From positions 191,001 to 255,000 of the forward strand of contig CM076945.1 of assembly GCA_039566865.1 (NCBI GenBank): a stretch of 64,000 nucleotides of DNA. Direction: 5' to 3'. The number at the start of each line of letters is the position of its first letter. Position 1 is the stretch's first letter. The notes beneath the pieces were generated by a model. It had not been told where the DNA came from. It worked only from the letters and a program-made list of their open reading frames with translations, and searched no databases. The position numbers and the translations under genes were made by a program. Shown piece after piece: positions 10,745-20,400 of this stretch. The DNA comes from Aurelia coerulea (lineage: Eukaryota > Cnidaria > Scyphozoa > Semaeostomeae > Ulmaridae).

Positions 10745-13265
10745 CTGAAAGAAAGGATACAATTAATTTGAGTTAGGTAAAGATAGTACAAATGCTGAGT
10801 TCATATTGGAAAGTTCATACAGTAAGTTGCAAGAGAAATCTTCAATGTAACTGAAATGTGAAGCATGATGTAATTCATATCTCCACCAGCAAAGATCAAA
10901 TATCTTGTCTCCCACTGTATGTTACACCTCTTTTTTCAGAAAAGAAAAGCTGCTGAAGTTGTCAATTTCCATTTTTGTACAAGAGGTTTCCAATCCAAAA
11001 CAAGATTGAATGGCTAATGACTGCACTGAAAAATCATGTAATTGTTCAGTAAGATTCTTACTGATTGCAAGAAATTACCAAATGCTTCCAGGAGTGCAAT
11101 TTTTACTGATTCCAAGCTGTACTGTGCATTCATGATGTGAGGATTGCAACCCTGTTTTACCTGTGGTCTCTTATTTATTTTCTTCTCTTTGCATGTTTTT
11201 TACATTTTTACATTCAGTTTTGTTTGTTCACTTCTTTTTCCATTCTGCGGTGCAGGATTCAAACAGGATCACTTTTATCGTACTATATGTGGCATATATC
11301 TGAGTATAATTATAAACCATAAACAATATCTAGACCTATTCAGGGTGAAAATTGGGGACTATTATTCTGACTACTGCTGATGTTAGCCTCACTCAGTTCC
11401 AAGAGGAAACGAGAGTAAAAATATCCTTGACCTAGAAATAACGTTTGGCCTCGTTTGGCAAGGAAAAACAGTCTAAAACACAACAAACAGTCTATATCCA
11501 TAATAACAATAATTTAAAAAATATTTCTGTAAAAGGCATGCACTTTGATAAAAATATCAGTTCTATTTATGATTAGACGTAATTTAGGGTGACAATACTC
11601 TTTACTGTACATAAGTCAAAGGAATGCCAAGACAAGCATTGCTTCTTTATTTGGTACACAATGAATGCACGTGTCAAACTTGTCAAATAAATGGCAGGCG
11701 AAGTGAGAGGCCTTGGCGCCGAGCGCCAGAACAGAGAGAAGCCAGAACGGAGAGAAATTCTGTTTTGGCCAGAATATAGAGAAATTCTTTAGAAAGCATT
11801 TTTTTCTCAAATGTCGTCCATTTCCATTACTAAACATTTATATGACTTATCTCACCGATGAAGCATAAGCTAACTCTTCAATCCTTGCTTGTAATTGATT
11901 GTTTTCCTTCTTTTTCGTAAATTTTGTTAAGTTTAACTTCTCCATATTCTGGCCAGAGAGAGATACACTCAAAATTACTTTTCCCAAAGTTTTATTGGAT
12001 TATTTCACAGTAAATATGTGTCTTAAGTTCTCTTTAGCTTGCTCTAAAAGAAACAAATAGAAAACCGCCCGTTTATCCAGCAAATTTATTCTGAGGGGGC
12101 CTCCTGAAAGGAATTTCTCCATATTCTGGCCAAAGAGAAATACAATCAAAAATTATTTTCTTTTAAGTTTCTTTTTATCATTTCATAGCAGATATGGTTT
12201 ATAGCTTCTCTTTGGCTTATTAGCTATTAAAACTGGTCGTTTTCACATATTTTGCATAGTTGGAAAAACGACCGCGACGGAATTTCTCCATTTTCTGGCT
12301 AAAGATCTATGCAAAATACGTGAAAAATTGACCATGAAAAATACGTGAAAAACGACCAGTTTTAATAGCTAATAAGCCAAAGAGAAGCTATAAACCATAT
12401 CTGCTATGAAATGATAAAAGAAACTTAAAAGAAAATAATTGTTGAGTGTATTTCTCTTTGGCCAGAATATGGAGAAATTCCATTCAGAAGGCCTCTTAAG
12501 AATAAATTTGCTGGATAAACGGGCGGTTTTCTATTTGTTTCTTTTAGAGCAAGCTAAAGAGAACTTAAGACACATATTTACTGTGAAATAATCCAATAAA
12601 ACTTTGGGAAAAGTAATTTTTGAGTGTATCTCTCTCTGGCCAGAATTTGGAGAAATTAAACTTAACAAAACTTACGAAAAGAAGGAAAACGATCAATTAC
12701 AAGCAAGGATTGACGAGATAAGTCATATAAATGTTTAGTAATGGAAACAGACGACATTTGAGAAAAAAATGCTTTCTAAAGAATTTCTCTATATTCTGGC
12801 CAAAACAGAATTTCTCTCCGCTCTGGCTTCTCTCTGTTCTGGCGCTCCGCGCCATGATGGATGGGCGAAGTAGACCAGAATATATTTTTAACTTTGGCCC
12901 AGCTGCAAATATACATAATTATCTGCAATGAAAGGTGGCGTTTTATAAGGGTATTCATGTTGCATCTGCCGAAAACTAAAGTAAAAACCGCGAAGAGCTT
13001 CCAAATTAATGGCCTTGGCGGCCTAACCTACAATTAATAATTGTGGGTTAATGGTTTTTTCACCAATCGCATGCATAAGTTTTCTCTAGTGCATGCAGCA
13101 AAGTTTCCAGTCTGGTGTTTAGATGTGTTACAGGCTACTAGCCTACTATTATACACTACACATTATTATTATTATTATATGGTTAGGTAGGCTGAAATTA
13201 ATTCGATTGCTCCCAATCAATACCTAATTCAGATATAACCTTCCATTTGCAGAATAAAACGTTAC
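10745..13265 (-). other. Probable CCDC61 5'-UTR intron
   Basis: It is bounded by an acceptor (CTTTCTTTCAG before 10744) and a good donor on the minus strand (ACAAG|GTAACG at 13266/13265). It contains the foldback element at 11714-12854; the rest is low-complexity AT-rich sequence with an ATT microsatellite near 13160. Confidence 0.45.
11714..12854. mobile_element. Large foldback element with repeated inner motif
   Basis: The left arm (11714 to about 12260) and right arm (about 12306 to 12854) are near-perfect inverted copies around a 46-bp centre. The tips are TGGCGCCGAGCGCC and TGGCGCGGAGCGCC (the latter read inward on the minus strand). A motif like AATTTCTCCATATTCTGGCC recurs several times inside each arm and also at the centre. 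Arms this long with internal subrepeats fit a foldback-type DNA transposon. No transposase is visible and no clear target duplication was found; GGCGAAGT occurs near both flanks. Confidence 0.82.
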
Positions 13266-13520
13266 CTTGTTCCTTCACAGTGAACCACAGAACAATCTAG
13301 TGGCTGTCTTGTTTCGAAGCATTGCACCAGAGTCATCTCCCACTCGCTGTAAATCAAATTCTGTCCGCCATTTTCTTTTCAACGTATTCTTCGATTTTAC
13401 CGCCACAATCCCGTCATACCATGCGCTCGAGTTACTGCCTCGCAATCTCGCAATTTTCGCGGAAAGAAACTTTCGCGACGAGGAAAAATCTTCCACATAT
13501 CCACATTTATGCACTTGCTA
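13266..13520 (-). promoter_or_regulatory. CCDC61: Candidate CCDC61 non-coding first exon and promoter
   Basis: The minus-strand donor AAG|GTAACG at 13266/13265 follows a region with more CG dinucleotides than its surroundings (13300-13500). Its position upstream of the UTR acceptor at 10744 suits a first exon. The transcription start is not defined. Short open frames on both strands here are not supported as genes. Confidence 0.4.
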
Positions 13521-14076
13521 TGCGAAAAATGCAAATAAAAAATTTCTCCCCGTGAAAATTTCTTCCCTTGAAGTTCATCCTGAAATTCCAGATAAAATTC
13601 CTATGTACTTGAATAAAGGGGGAAAGTCCAACAATCCTGGCCAAAAGAAAGAAGCTGGGACGCAGGCAAAAATGCAGATTAGAATTAAATTTTAATCGGA
13701 GTTAAAGCAATGAACATACAGTTTATTGTTTATTACAGATATTCCCCTCTGACCATTTGCAGTTCCAAAGGTTTTGACTCATGTGTTTTATCATATACGT
13801 GCTTATTGATGCATTGATAGTTGTGCATGTGGCATGGTTTCTTGTATGCAGTATAAAACAATAAAACAGAGTTTGATTTGAGAATTTAGTAAATTTTGCA
13901 CACTCATGCGGAGTGGTTGCAAATTAAATCTCCCACCCGCCTCTTTCACAATTTTCATGTTGGATCTTCTTTCTTTTGCAGATAACAACAAACAAACAAA
14001 AGTTGTCATTATCGCCAAATCAATAGAAACTGAAAAAAGTATAGCATGCAAAAAGATTATTTCTAATGAATTGGTC
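13521..14076. other. Intergenic stretch between CCDC61 and MFSD10
   Basis: No recognisable gene or element. A few short open frames on both strands have no protein-like features that I recognise. The MFSD10 3' end lies at its right edge. Confidence 0.6.
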
Positions 14077-14082
14077 TTTATT
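14077..14082 (-). terminator. MFSD10: Polyadenylation signal AATAAA for MFSD10
   Basis: On the minus strand AATAAA lies about 90 nt after the MFSD10 stop codon, the expected position for cleavage shortly downstream. Confidence 0.55.
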
Positions 14083-14171
14083 ACCCCAATGTGGTAAGAA
14101 GTTAATGTAATAATAAGTTATCAGGAAACCTGAAATGTATCTTTAGCAGTCATTAGAATATAATTAAACAG

Positions 14172-15524
14172 CTAGCCTTCTTTTGCATGCTGGACATCAA
14201 GCTGATGACAGAGAAATATTGGTACTATGAAAAAGCATGCACCAATCAGGTAGCAAATTGTGGAGCCAAATGTCCAATAAATAGAACACATTAAAAGAGG
14301 CCCAATTGCTCTGGCTAAAGCACCAGCAGATCTGAATATCCCTAAAAGTTCGCCACTTTCTGATGTGTGTGATCTTTGTGAGAACAATGCTGTGAGGCAT
14401 GGTATAACTGCTGCAGCTCCAAATGAATATAAAAACAGAGCAATACATAATGACACCATTGAATCCCCAAGCGCTATTATCACCATACTTGGAATCATGC
14501 ATAGCATACCACTCAATGCTACACTTTTCTCTTTTCCATGCTTCACCCTGCGTACATAACCACCTTGCACCAATAACATTACCAGGCCAATATAAAGAAA
14601 CAATAACCCTTGTTGTCTGCTTTCAAAACCATACCGCTGATGTGTAAGGAACGTTAATGTGAATTCAAGACCAGAGAAAAATAGGAGATATGTGAAATGA
14701 ATTAAAGTCAATTGGCTTTTTGCAATGAGATCCACCCCTTTTGAACCATTCCAATTGGTCTTCAGTAAAACAATGGGATTTATAAGATCCAATGCCACAG
14801 AAAGTCTGTCTTTCAACGTGACTTCAGAGGATGTTGTCAATGTTTCATTTAACATTGCCAATGCCAGAATGACAGCCAGTGCTTGAAGCCCAAATGAAAA
14901 CATTGCTGGTGCAAAGAACGGCTGATCATTTAATGAAGTAGCAGCGATGGCAAAGTATGCTCCAAAAAGTGGGCCAATAGTGAAACCAACAGCAAATGCA
15001 ATTCCAATTAATGCCATTCCTTTGCCCCTTGTTTCTTTCGTTGTGATATCAGACATGATTGCTGTGACGATTGTAACAGAACCCTTGCTTATTCCTCCTA
15101 TTATTCGTGACACCAGAAAGGAAGTGAATGAATTCGACTTTAACCACACGAAGTATGATACAGCAGTACCAAGCATAGAAAACAGTAGAATCCTCTTTCT
15201 TCCAAATATGTCAGAAAGTGCACCGAAAATAGGATTTCCCACAAATTGCAGAAAGGAAAATATTGAACCTAAGAATCCTCCGAGCAAAACGTTGTTATAG
15301 CGCTCTAAGTTTGGCATATGCAATTGCTCTTTCATCCAGTCAAGCAAATTTAAACATGACTTCAGCAAACTATCTTCGGTATCAATGTCTTGTCCTGGCC
15401 TAATTCTGCTTTCGTAATGACTCAAGATCGCAGGTAAAAGGGGCAAAATTGCAGTGAATGCAATCAAATCAAGTACAAGAATGATGAAAATACGAATCAT
15501 CACTTTTGCATCTTCTTTCGCCAT
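14172..15524 (-). CDS. MFSD10: MFSD10-like major facilitator transporter, intronless
   Basis: An intact 450-residue membrane protein in one exon. MFSD10 (TETRAN) is a major facilitator family member related to bacterial tetracycline antiporters and implicated in organic anion transport. Features: TM1 with LVLDLIAFTAILPLLP (16-31); the loop 2-3 signature GALSDIFGRKR at 101-111; RIIGGISKG (140-148); a motif-C-like segment GFTIGPLFGA (180-189); LFFSGLEFTLTFLTHQRYGF (281-300), which is diagnostic of the MFSD10 branch; and RSAGALARAIGPL (398-410). About 12 hydrophobic segments are present. Length equals the vertebrate protein. The start ATG is in GAAATGGCG context, and the frame has no better upstream start. 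The lack of introns contrasts with both neighbours. Confidence 0.93.
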   Translation of the reverse strand: MAKEDAKVMIRIFIILVLDLIAFTAILPLLPAILSHYESRIRPGQDIDTEDSLLKSCLNLLDWMKEQLHMPNLERYNNVLLGGFLGSIFSFLQFVGNPIFGALSDIFGRKRILLFSMLGTAVSYFVWLKSNSFTSFLVSRIIGGISKGSVTIVTAIMSDITTKETRGKGMALIGIAFAVGFTIGPLFGAYFAIAATSLNDQPFFAPAMFSFGLQALAVILALAMLNETLTTSSEVTLKDRLSVALDLINPIVLLKTNWNGSKGVDLIAKSQLTLIHFTYLLFFSGLEFTLTFLTHQRYGFESRQQGLLFLYIGLVMLLVQGGYVRRVKHGKEKSVALSGMLCMIPSMVIIALGDSMVSLCIALFLYSFGAAAVIPCLTALFSQRSHTSESGELLGIFRSAGALARAIGPLLMCSIYWTFGSTICYLIGACFFIVPIFLCHQLDVQHAKEG

Positions 15525-15705
15525 TTCAAAAATTGAAAATTTCCTTCACTCTCGAGATCCTCGTCCCAATCAACAAATCTCTATGTTTGACTGCCAGACG
15601 CCAGACAGACATCCAGAAAGACAGCCGAGATGAAATTAGGGAAATGAAAACAACAAACCGGAAGTAATAGCCTCTTCAATTTGCCTCTTTTCCATTTCAC
15701 CTGCA
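15525..15705 (-). promoter_or_regulatory. MFSD10: MFSD10 upstream region / 5'-UTR
   Basis: A short unique segment between the MFSD10 start codon and a cluster of palindromic elements. It should hold the 5'-UTR and proximal promoter; no TATA box is evident at a defined distance. Confidence 0.4.
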
Positions 15706-15737
15706 GATTCAGTCTCTTTTTAGACTTGCCTTTGCCT

Positions 15738-15951
15738 GGACTTGCGCCAAGTCTCGCTCTTGATCAATACAGGAGGGCAGGAGGGGAGAACGGGAGGGAG
15801 CACGGGAGGGGAAAGGAAGAAAGAAAGGGAAGAGAAGAAAGAAAGGGAGGGCTCCTTCCCCTTTCTCTTCCCTTTCTTTCTTAATTCCCCCCCCCTGTAC
15901 TCATTTCCCCTCCCGTATCTATTGATCAAGAGCGAGACTTAGCGCAAGTCC
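15738..15951. mobile_element. Palindromic element, GACTTG-type ends, copy 1
   Basis: The 32-bp ends at 15738-15769 and 15920-15951 are inverted copies with one mismatch (GGACTTGCGCCAAGTCTCGC inward). The interior is a purine-rich block followed by a pyrimidine-rich block that also pair. The whole 214 bp can fold on itself. It appears nested in a larger unit whose outer flanks share AGTCTCTTTTT (about 15710 and 16086). Confidence 0.72.
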
Positions 15952-15952
15952 A

Positions 15953-16083
15953 AGACTTGCCCCAAGTCTATTTCGTCAAAAAAAAATTCGTCAAAAAAAT
16001 TGAAAGGAAAAGTGAAATAATGTTTTGTAATAAACTTTCCGGTAGACTTATTACAGTTGACAAAACAGACTTGGGGCAAGTCT
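15953..16083. mobile_element. Palindromic element, GACTTG-type ends, copy 2
   Basis: The ends AGACTTGCCCCAAGTCT and its inverse, extended by TATTTCGTCAA against TGTTTTGTCAA, enclose 131 bp. The tips are themselves palindromic. It abuts copy 1, and together they form a composite just upstream of MFSD10. Confidence 0.7.
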
Positions 16084-16096
16084 AGTCTCTTTTTGA

Positions 16097-16746
16097 AAGT
16101 AGAGTGGAAGTTACGTTTCTTTCACATGGATCATAAAGTTGGAAAGTTGTAACAATTTATTCTTAAGGATTCTGCCCAATCCTTCTACTTCTTTCATTAC
16201 CCCCATAGTCCATGGCACCCCTCACAGCAATATAAGCCAGGTCCAGGCCCGTATAAAGCGGGGGGAGCAGAGGGCTCAAGCCCCCTCAATAATATTGAAG
16301 ACAATGGTTCTACGTCACCAGCATTAATTAGATGTATCAAATGTATTCTCTATCTTTTAAAAACAACTGCCCCCAACCCCCCAACCAGAAGCTGCCTGCT
16401 ACGGTGCTGTCAAGGCCAAATGTGCCAGTAAGTTCAAAAGTCAATCTCAAATCATGTCACGTGAAAATGCCGGCTAATATAAGCATATCAGTTTTGAATC
16501 GGCAATTTTGCGTCAACGTAAATTTCACGTTACATTTGATTTGAGACAGATACTGTATCCATTTGAAATCGCACAGTTCTTCGTTTCTTGAAAAGGTATC
16601 TGAAGGTATAGATGAAAAGGTCTATATCCCCCAACTCCAATATCAGCAAAATTAAGTTCAGCAACAAAACAACAAAGACCAGTTTCTGTGGACAAGTTGG
16701 GAAATCTTTTGGCCAAATTCTCATATCTTCATTGTAAAATTAAAAA
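16097..16746. other. Intergenic, nothing assigned
   Basis: No gene recognised. Two overlapping minus-strand frames at about 16525-16724 are open for over 60 codons, but neither resembles a family I know. A GC-rich patch near 16240-16290 may be a transposon end. Confidence 0.5.
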
Positions 16747-17005
16747 CAAAACCGAAATACAATAATGTCTAGGCTACAAAATTATTCAGCAAAACATAGG
16801 AAAGCAAAATTACGAAATCAAATTATATTACTGCTACAGATTTAAGATCATATGGACATCGGGATGGAACAAAACCGGACAAAACCGAAATACAATAATG
16901 TCTAAGATACAAAATTATTCAGCAAAACATAGGAAAGCAAAATTACAAAATCAAATTATATTACTGCTACAGATTTATGATCATATGGACATCGAGATAG
17001 ACATA
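16747..17005. repeat. Tandem duplication, 134-bp period
   Basis: The segment beginning AAACCGAAATACAATAATGT at 16748 recurs at 16882 with few changes, to about 17005. It is a two-copy direct duplication downstream of FRMD8. Confidence 0.88.
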
Positions 17006-17090
17006 TCTTCACTAGTCATGCTGCAGTTCATTTGTCTTAGTTGTGAATATTCCTACAAATCTATCATACATAATCTTTTGTACATGTATT

Positions 17091-17302
17091 CTTTTTATAA
17101 GAAACTGCTCATAAGAAACTCAACTCTCAGATCGCAAAGAAATTAAGAAACTCCAGTACTCGGAAAATATAAGTTAAGAAACTATTTATTTAGTGAGCAT
17201 GAAGATTGTTATGGAACCTCGTCAGAAACTCTGAGTACTCAAACTCTAATATTTTTAAGAAACTTTCAGTACTGGGCCAAATTCTTAGTTTCTTATAAAA
17301 AA
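17091..17302. mobile_element. Short MITE with TTTTTATAAGAAACT ends
   Basis: 15-bp inverted ends at 17092-17106 and 17287-17302, with further scattered AAGAAACT motifs inside. There is no coding capacity. It lies in the likely FRMD8 3'-UTR or just past it. Confidence 0.7.
17185..17190 (-). terminator. FRMD8: Candidate FRMD8 polyadenylation signal AATAAA
   Basis: The first AATAAA on the minus strand after the FRMD8 stop, about 230 nt downstream. It lies inside the short MITE at 17091-17302, so the signal may be transposon-derived. Confidence 0.35.
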
Positions 17303-17418
17303 TGATACGTGTGTTATTCGAGTACAAATAGATAGTCGTGTAGCTAGCTACGTACACGATAAAAAATAAAATAATATTACAATTTGCTAAACACAATTGA
17401 GCTGCTTCTAAAGCTGAT

Positions 17419-17489
17419 TTACTTGAATTTAAATGGGTTGCTTAATGATAACTTTGTTCTTTTTGATTCTCGCTTCATTTGGGGAGGAC
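17419..17489 (-). CDS. FRMD8: FRMD8 last coding exon
   Basis: Codes the last 22 residues, basic (MKRESKRTKLSLSNPFKFK), then stop TAA at 17421-17419. A strong acceptor (CTTTTTCACAG) and correct phase support it. The vertebrate tail is also basic here. Confidence 0.78.
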
Positions 17490-20400
17490 CTGTGAAAAAG
17501 ACGCATGAAAAATGAAATAAAAGGAGTAGAAACCATAGGATGCTTCAGCGTTAAGAAAAAAAAGTTCCCCAATTCCCATGTTAAGCATTAAAAGATGCTT
17601 AACTGGCTTCTAATTTCTTGGAGCACAAATCAGGAAGTAAAGGCGAAGATCGCTACAGACACTCTTTTTGACAAAAAAGCATCACATAAAAAAAGTTGCA
17701 TCATACTCAAAATCTTTTATTCAAGGATTAATAAAGATAAAATGAGTTCTTTATGATAACAAAATTTTAATTCAATTTTCGCCATTCTATAATTATATTG
17801 CAAAAGCCTTGAAAAGTAGCATAAGATTTACCCTGGGTACCAGCCTCTCTAACATAAAAACATGTTAGAGAGTCTGGTACCCAGGGTACATAAGATTACA
17901 AAGCAAAACAAAATGATATTTCAAAATTAACAGCAATAAATAATGTAACAATTTTGCTTGTGCTTCACACTTTTGCAATGATATCAAATAGATAAGCTGA
18001 CTTCCGAACGAAACTCCACATAATTGTTTTCCCTAAAAATCCAATTGAACTTTAACGTTTGCAAAAACAGGTGATTACAACAAAAGTGGCGAAGGTCATT
18101 TTCGGTAGCCTGCGTGCAGACTCTGTCTAATTTTCGGTCGATGGAAGTCTATTTCAGTCGAGGTCAACCAAATAAAAACGACATTAATTAAAGATTGGGT
18201 TTCCGATGTTAAACGCTAGCATACCACAATTGACGTATCGCTAACTAAGTTAGTTTCATGAGCGAAAATTAGGCTGGGCGGAGACGGATAGAGAGTTGAG
18301 AACTAAACGATATTCGCAACAGGAATAAGTTCTTCCGCAAAATTAATCACGTGGATTCTTGAGCTGATTTTATAATAAATTCGAATAATAATTGAGTATG
18401 ACAAGCAGATCCTGGATCAAGCTGTCATTTTCAACTCAAGCTTTACAATAAACTTAGCTGGTTTAAGACATGGATGGCTAACCAAGATAAGATGTGATAG
18501 AAATTTAGTTTACCTTGATCAGCCAATGGCTTTCCATCATCCATGAAAACTGGGTCCACGGGACTAAAAACAAGTAAAGCATAAGTCTTCTTTATGAAAA
18601 TCACAAATATAAACTTATGTCATATAAATAAATTCCAATGATATATGCAATTGTATATCATTCTGGTTTTATTTTTTTTATATCATCCGAGCATAGAGAT
18701 ATCTGAGGCAAAGGATGAAACATTCAGACTGCATAATTTCTTTTCAAAACTAGAAATTTGATTACATGGGAATGTGCAATACCTTATATGGGTTTATTGT
18801 GTACGGTTGAAGAGGGCCTAACTACTCGAAGAAAACAGGCATCCGTTTGGTCCTTTGTGCATTTAATTTTCCTTTCAGTGTTGACTAGTTTCGCCAACGA
18901 AGAGATCTTTAGAGCAACTCATACCTTATGGTACTATGCAATGCGTTAAAAGAAGCAATGATGGAAAAACAATTGAACCATACCTCTTTGGGATATTAAG
19001 ACGGTTCATTTCTGCAACGCATGAATCAACCAAGGCATCCATCATTGCTGCCTACAAGAAAAAAAATAAATTCAATACCATTGAAAAGACGGCCAAAATC
19101 TCAACATCGAAAAAAAGAGCTGACAGTCGTCGTTATCACGACAAGACCTTATAACTTAAAAAGCGTTTGATCCAAATAATCTCGCTGATATGAAGCTTTC
19201 AAGGAGGAAAGAACTATTCATAGAGGCTATCATTGTTCAGTCTTTAGATAAAATAAAATCATCTTCTATCCGCAAGGCAAATCTTATACAAAAGAATTAT
19301 TTTATTCAAAATAAATTCCGAATATTCGAAGAAAATAATAACCGTCTAAGGCAAAAAAAAAACAAGTCATGAGATTACAGCGTTTTATTTGAATATGCTT
19401 TGAGACATCGGATGCAGCCATTATGTAAATAAATTATGATACATTATGTAAATACATCATGATAAACTAAACCATCCTGAGTTACTACAAAAACGTTTCG
19501 ATTATAACATCTTCTTCAATGCAACTATTTGATCGGGTGTACCAAAGAAAACAATTTTAAACAATGACGCATGTCATGTGAACAATTGTAAACAATAATA
19601 CGTTAACAAATTGTAAAAGGCAGATGATAATAAAAGATGTTGTATACCTGTGGTGAGAATATCTGCAATTGATTTGCAACATGTTTGCCATCATTATCAA
19701 TTGTATCATACTCAATACAAAATGAATCTGCTCCTTCTTCTTCTGAAGATTGTGAATAATCCCATGATAATTCATCAAATGTTAAGTTCAACAAAATTTC
19801 CTGCAATGAGGAAACATTCTTAATCTATTCTCTTGATCAGGTATGAAGAGGAAAATGCATTGACAATGAAAAGATTTCTATATTTTGTCTGCACTGAATT
19901 GCTACTCCATAGACATTAGCCAAAACAATTTTTTTTCACAGACATTAGCCACAACAATGCTTTGAAAACTTGGAGTGGTGGTAACTCTTAAGGATAAATG
20001 TGGAATTGTTAATACAATTGGAAACACAAGATAATTCATTTCTTTTATAATTTAGACCTTTAATTTGCTTATTTATTTTTGTATACCGGGTGCGCCAAAA
20101 TAAACTATGCACGTTTGGCAGGCCACAATAAATCGTACACTGGACCGAATTTGAAAATGTATGACTTAATCTTCAACAGAAAGCCTGAAATAGATTCTAG
20201 GACTTTTTGACAATTTTTCCGTTTTCAATTTTTAGAGCCAGAAGCGAGTTTCTCAAAATTTTTTTTTTCGAAAACACTGAAAACGATCAAAAAACGTTGA
20301 TCAAATTTTAAAAGACTCAACATGAATGAACAAAGGGTGATTTAGGGGTTTGGTACGAACTCTCGTACAGCAGAGTACAATTAGTCGATTTCTAAGTCTC

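Noticed and set aside
11616..12958. Near-identical open frames at 11616-11837 and 12731-12931
   Set aside because: They are the two mirrored arms of the foldback element, not a duplicated gene.
14365..15300. Plus-strand open frames antisense to MFSD10
   Set aside because: They are shadows of the strongly supported MFSD10 reading frame.
16525..16724. A minus-strand gene after FRMD8
   Set aside because: Two overlapping frames are both open, there are no splice or start features, and no family resemblance was seen.
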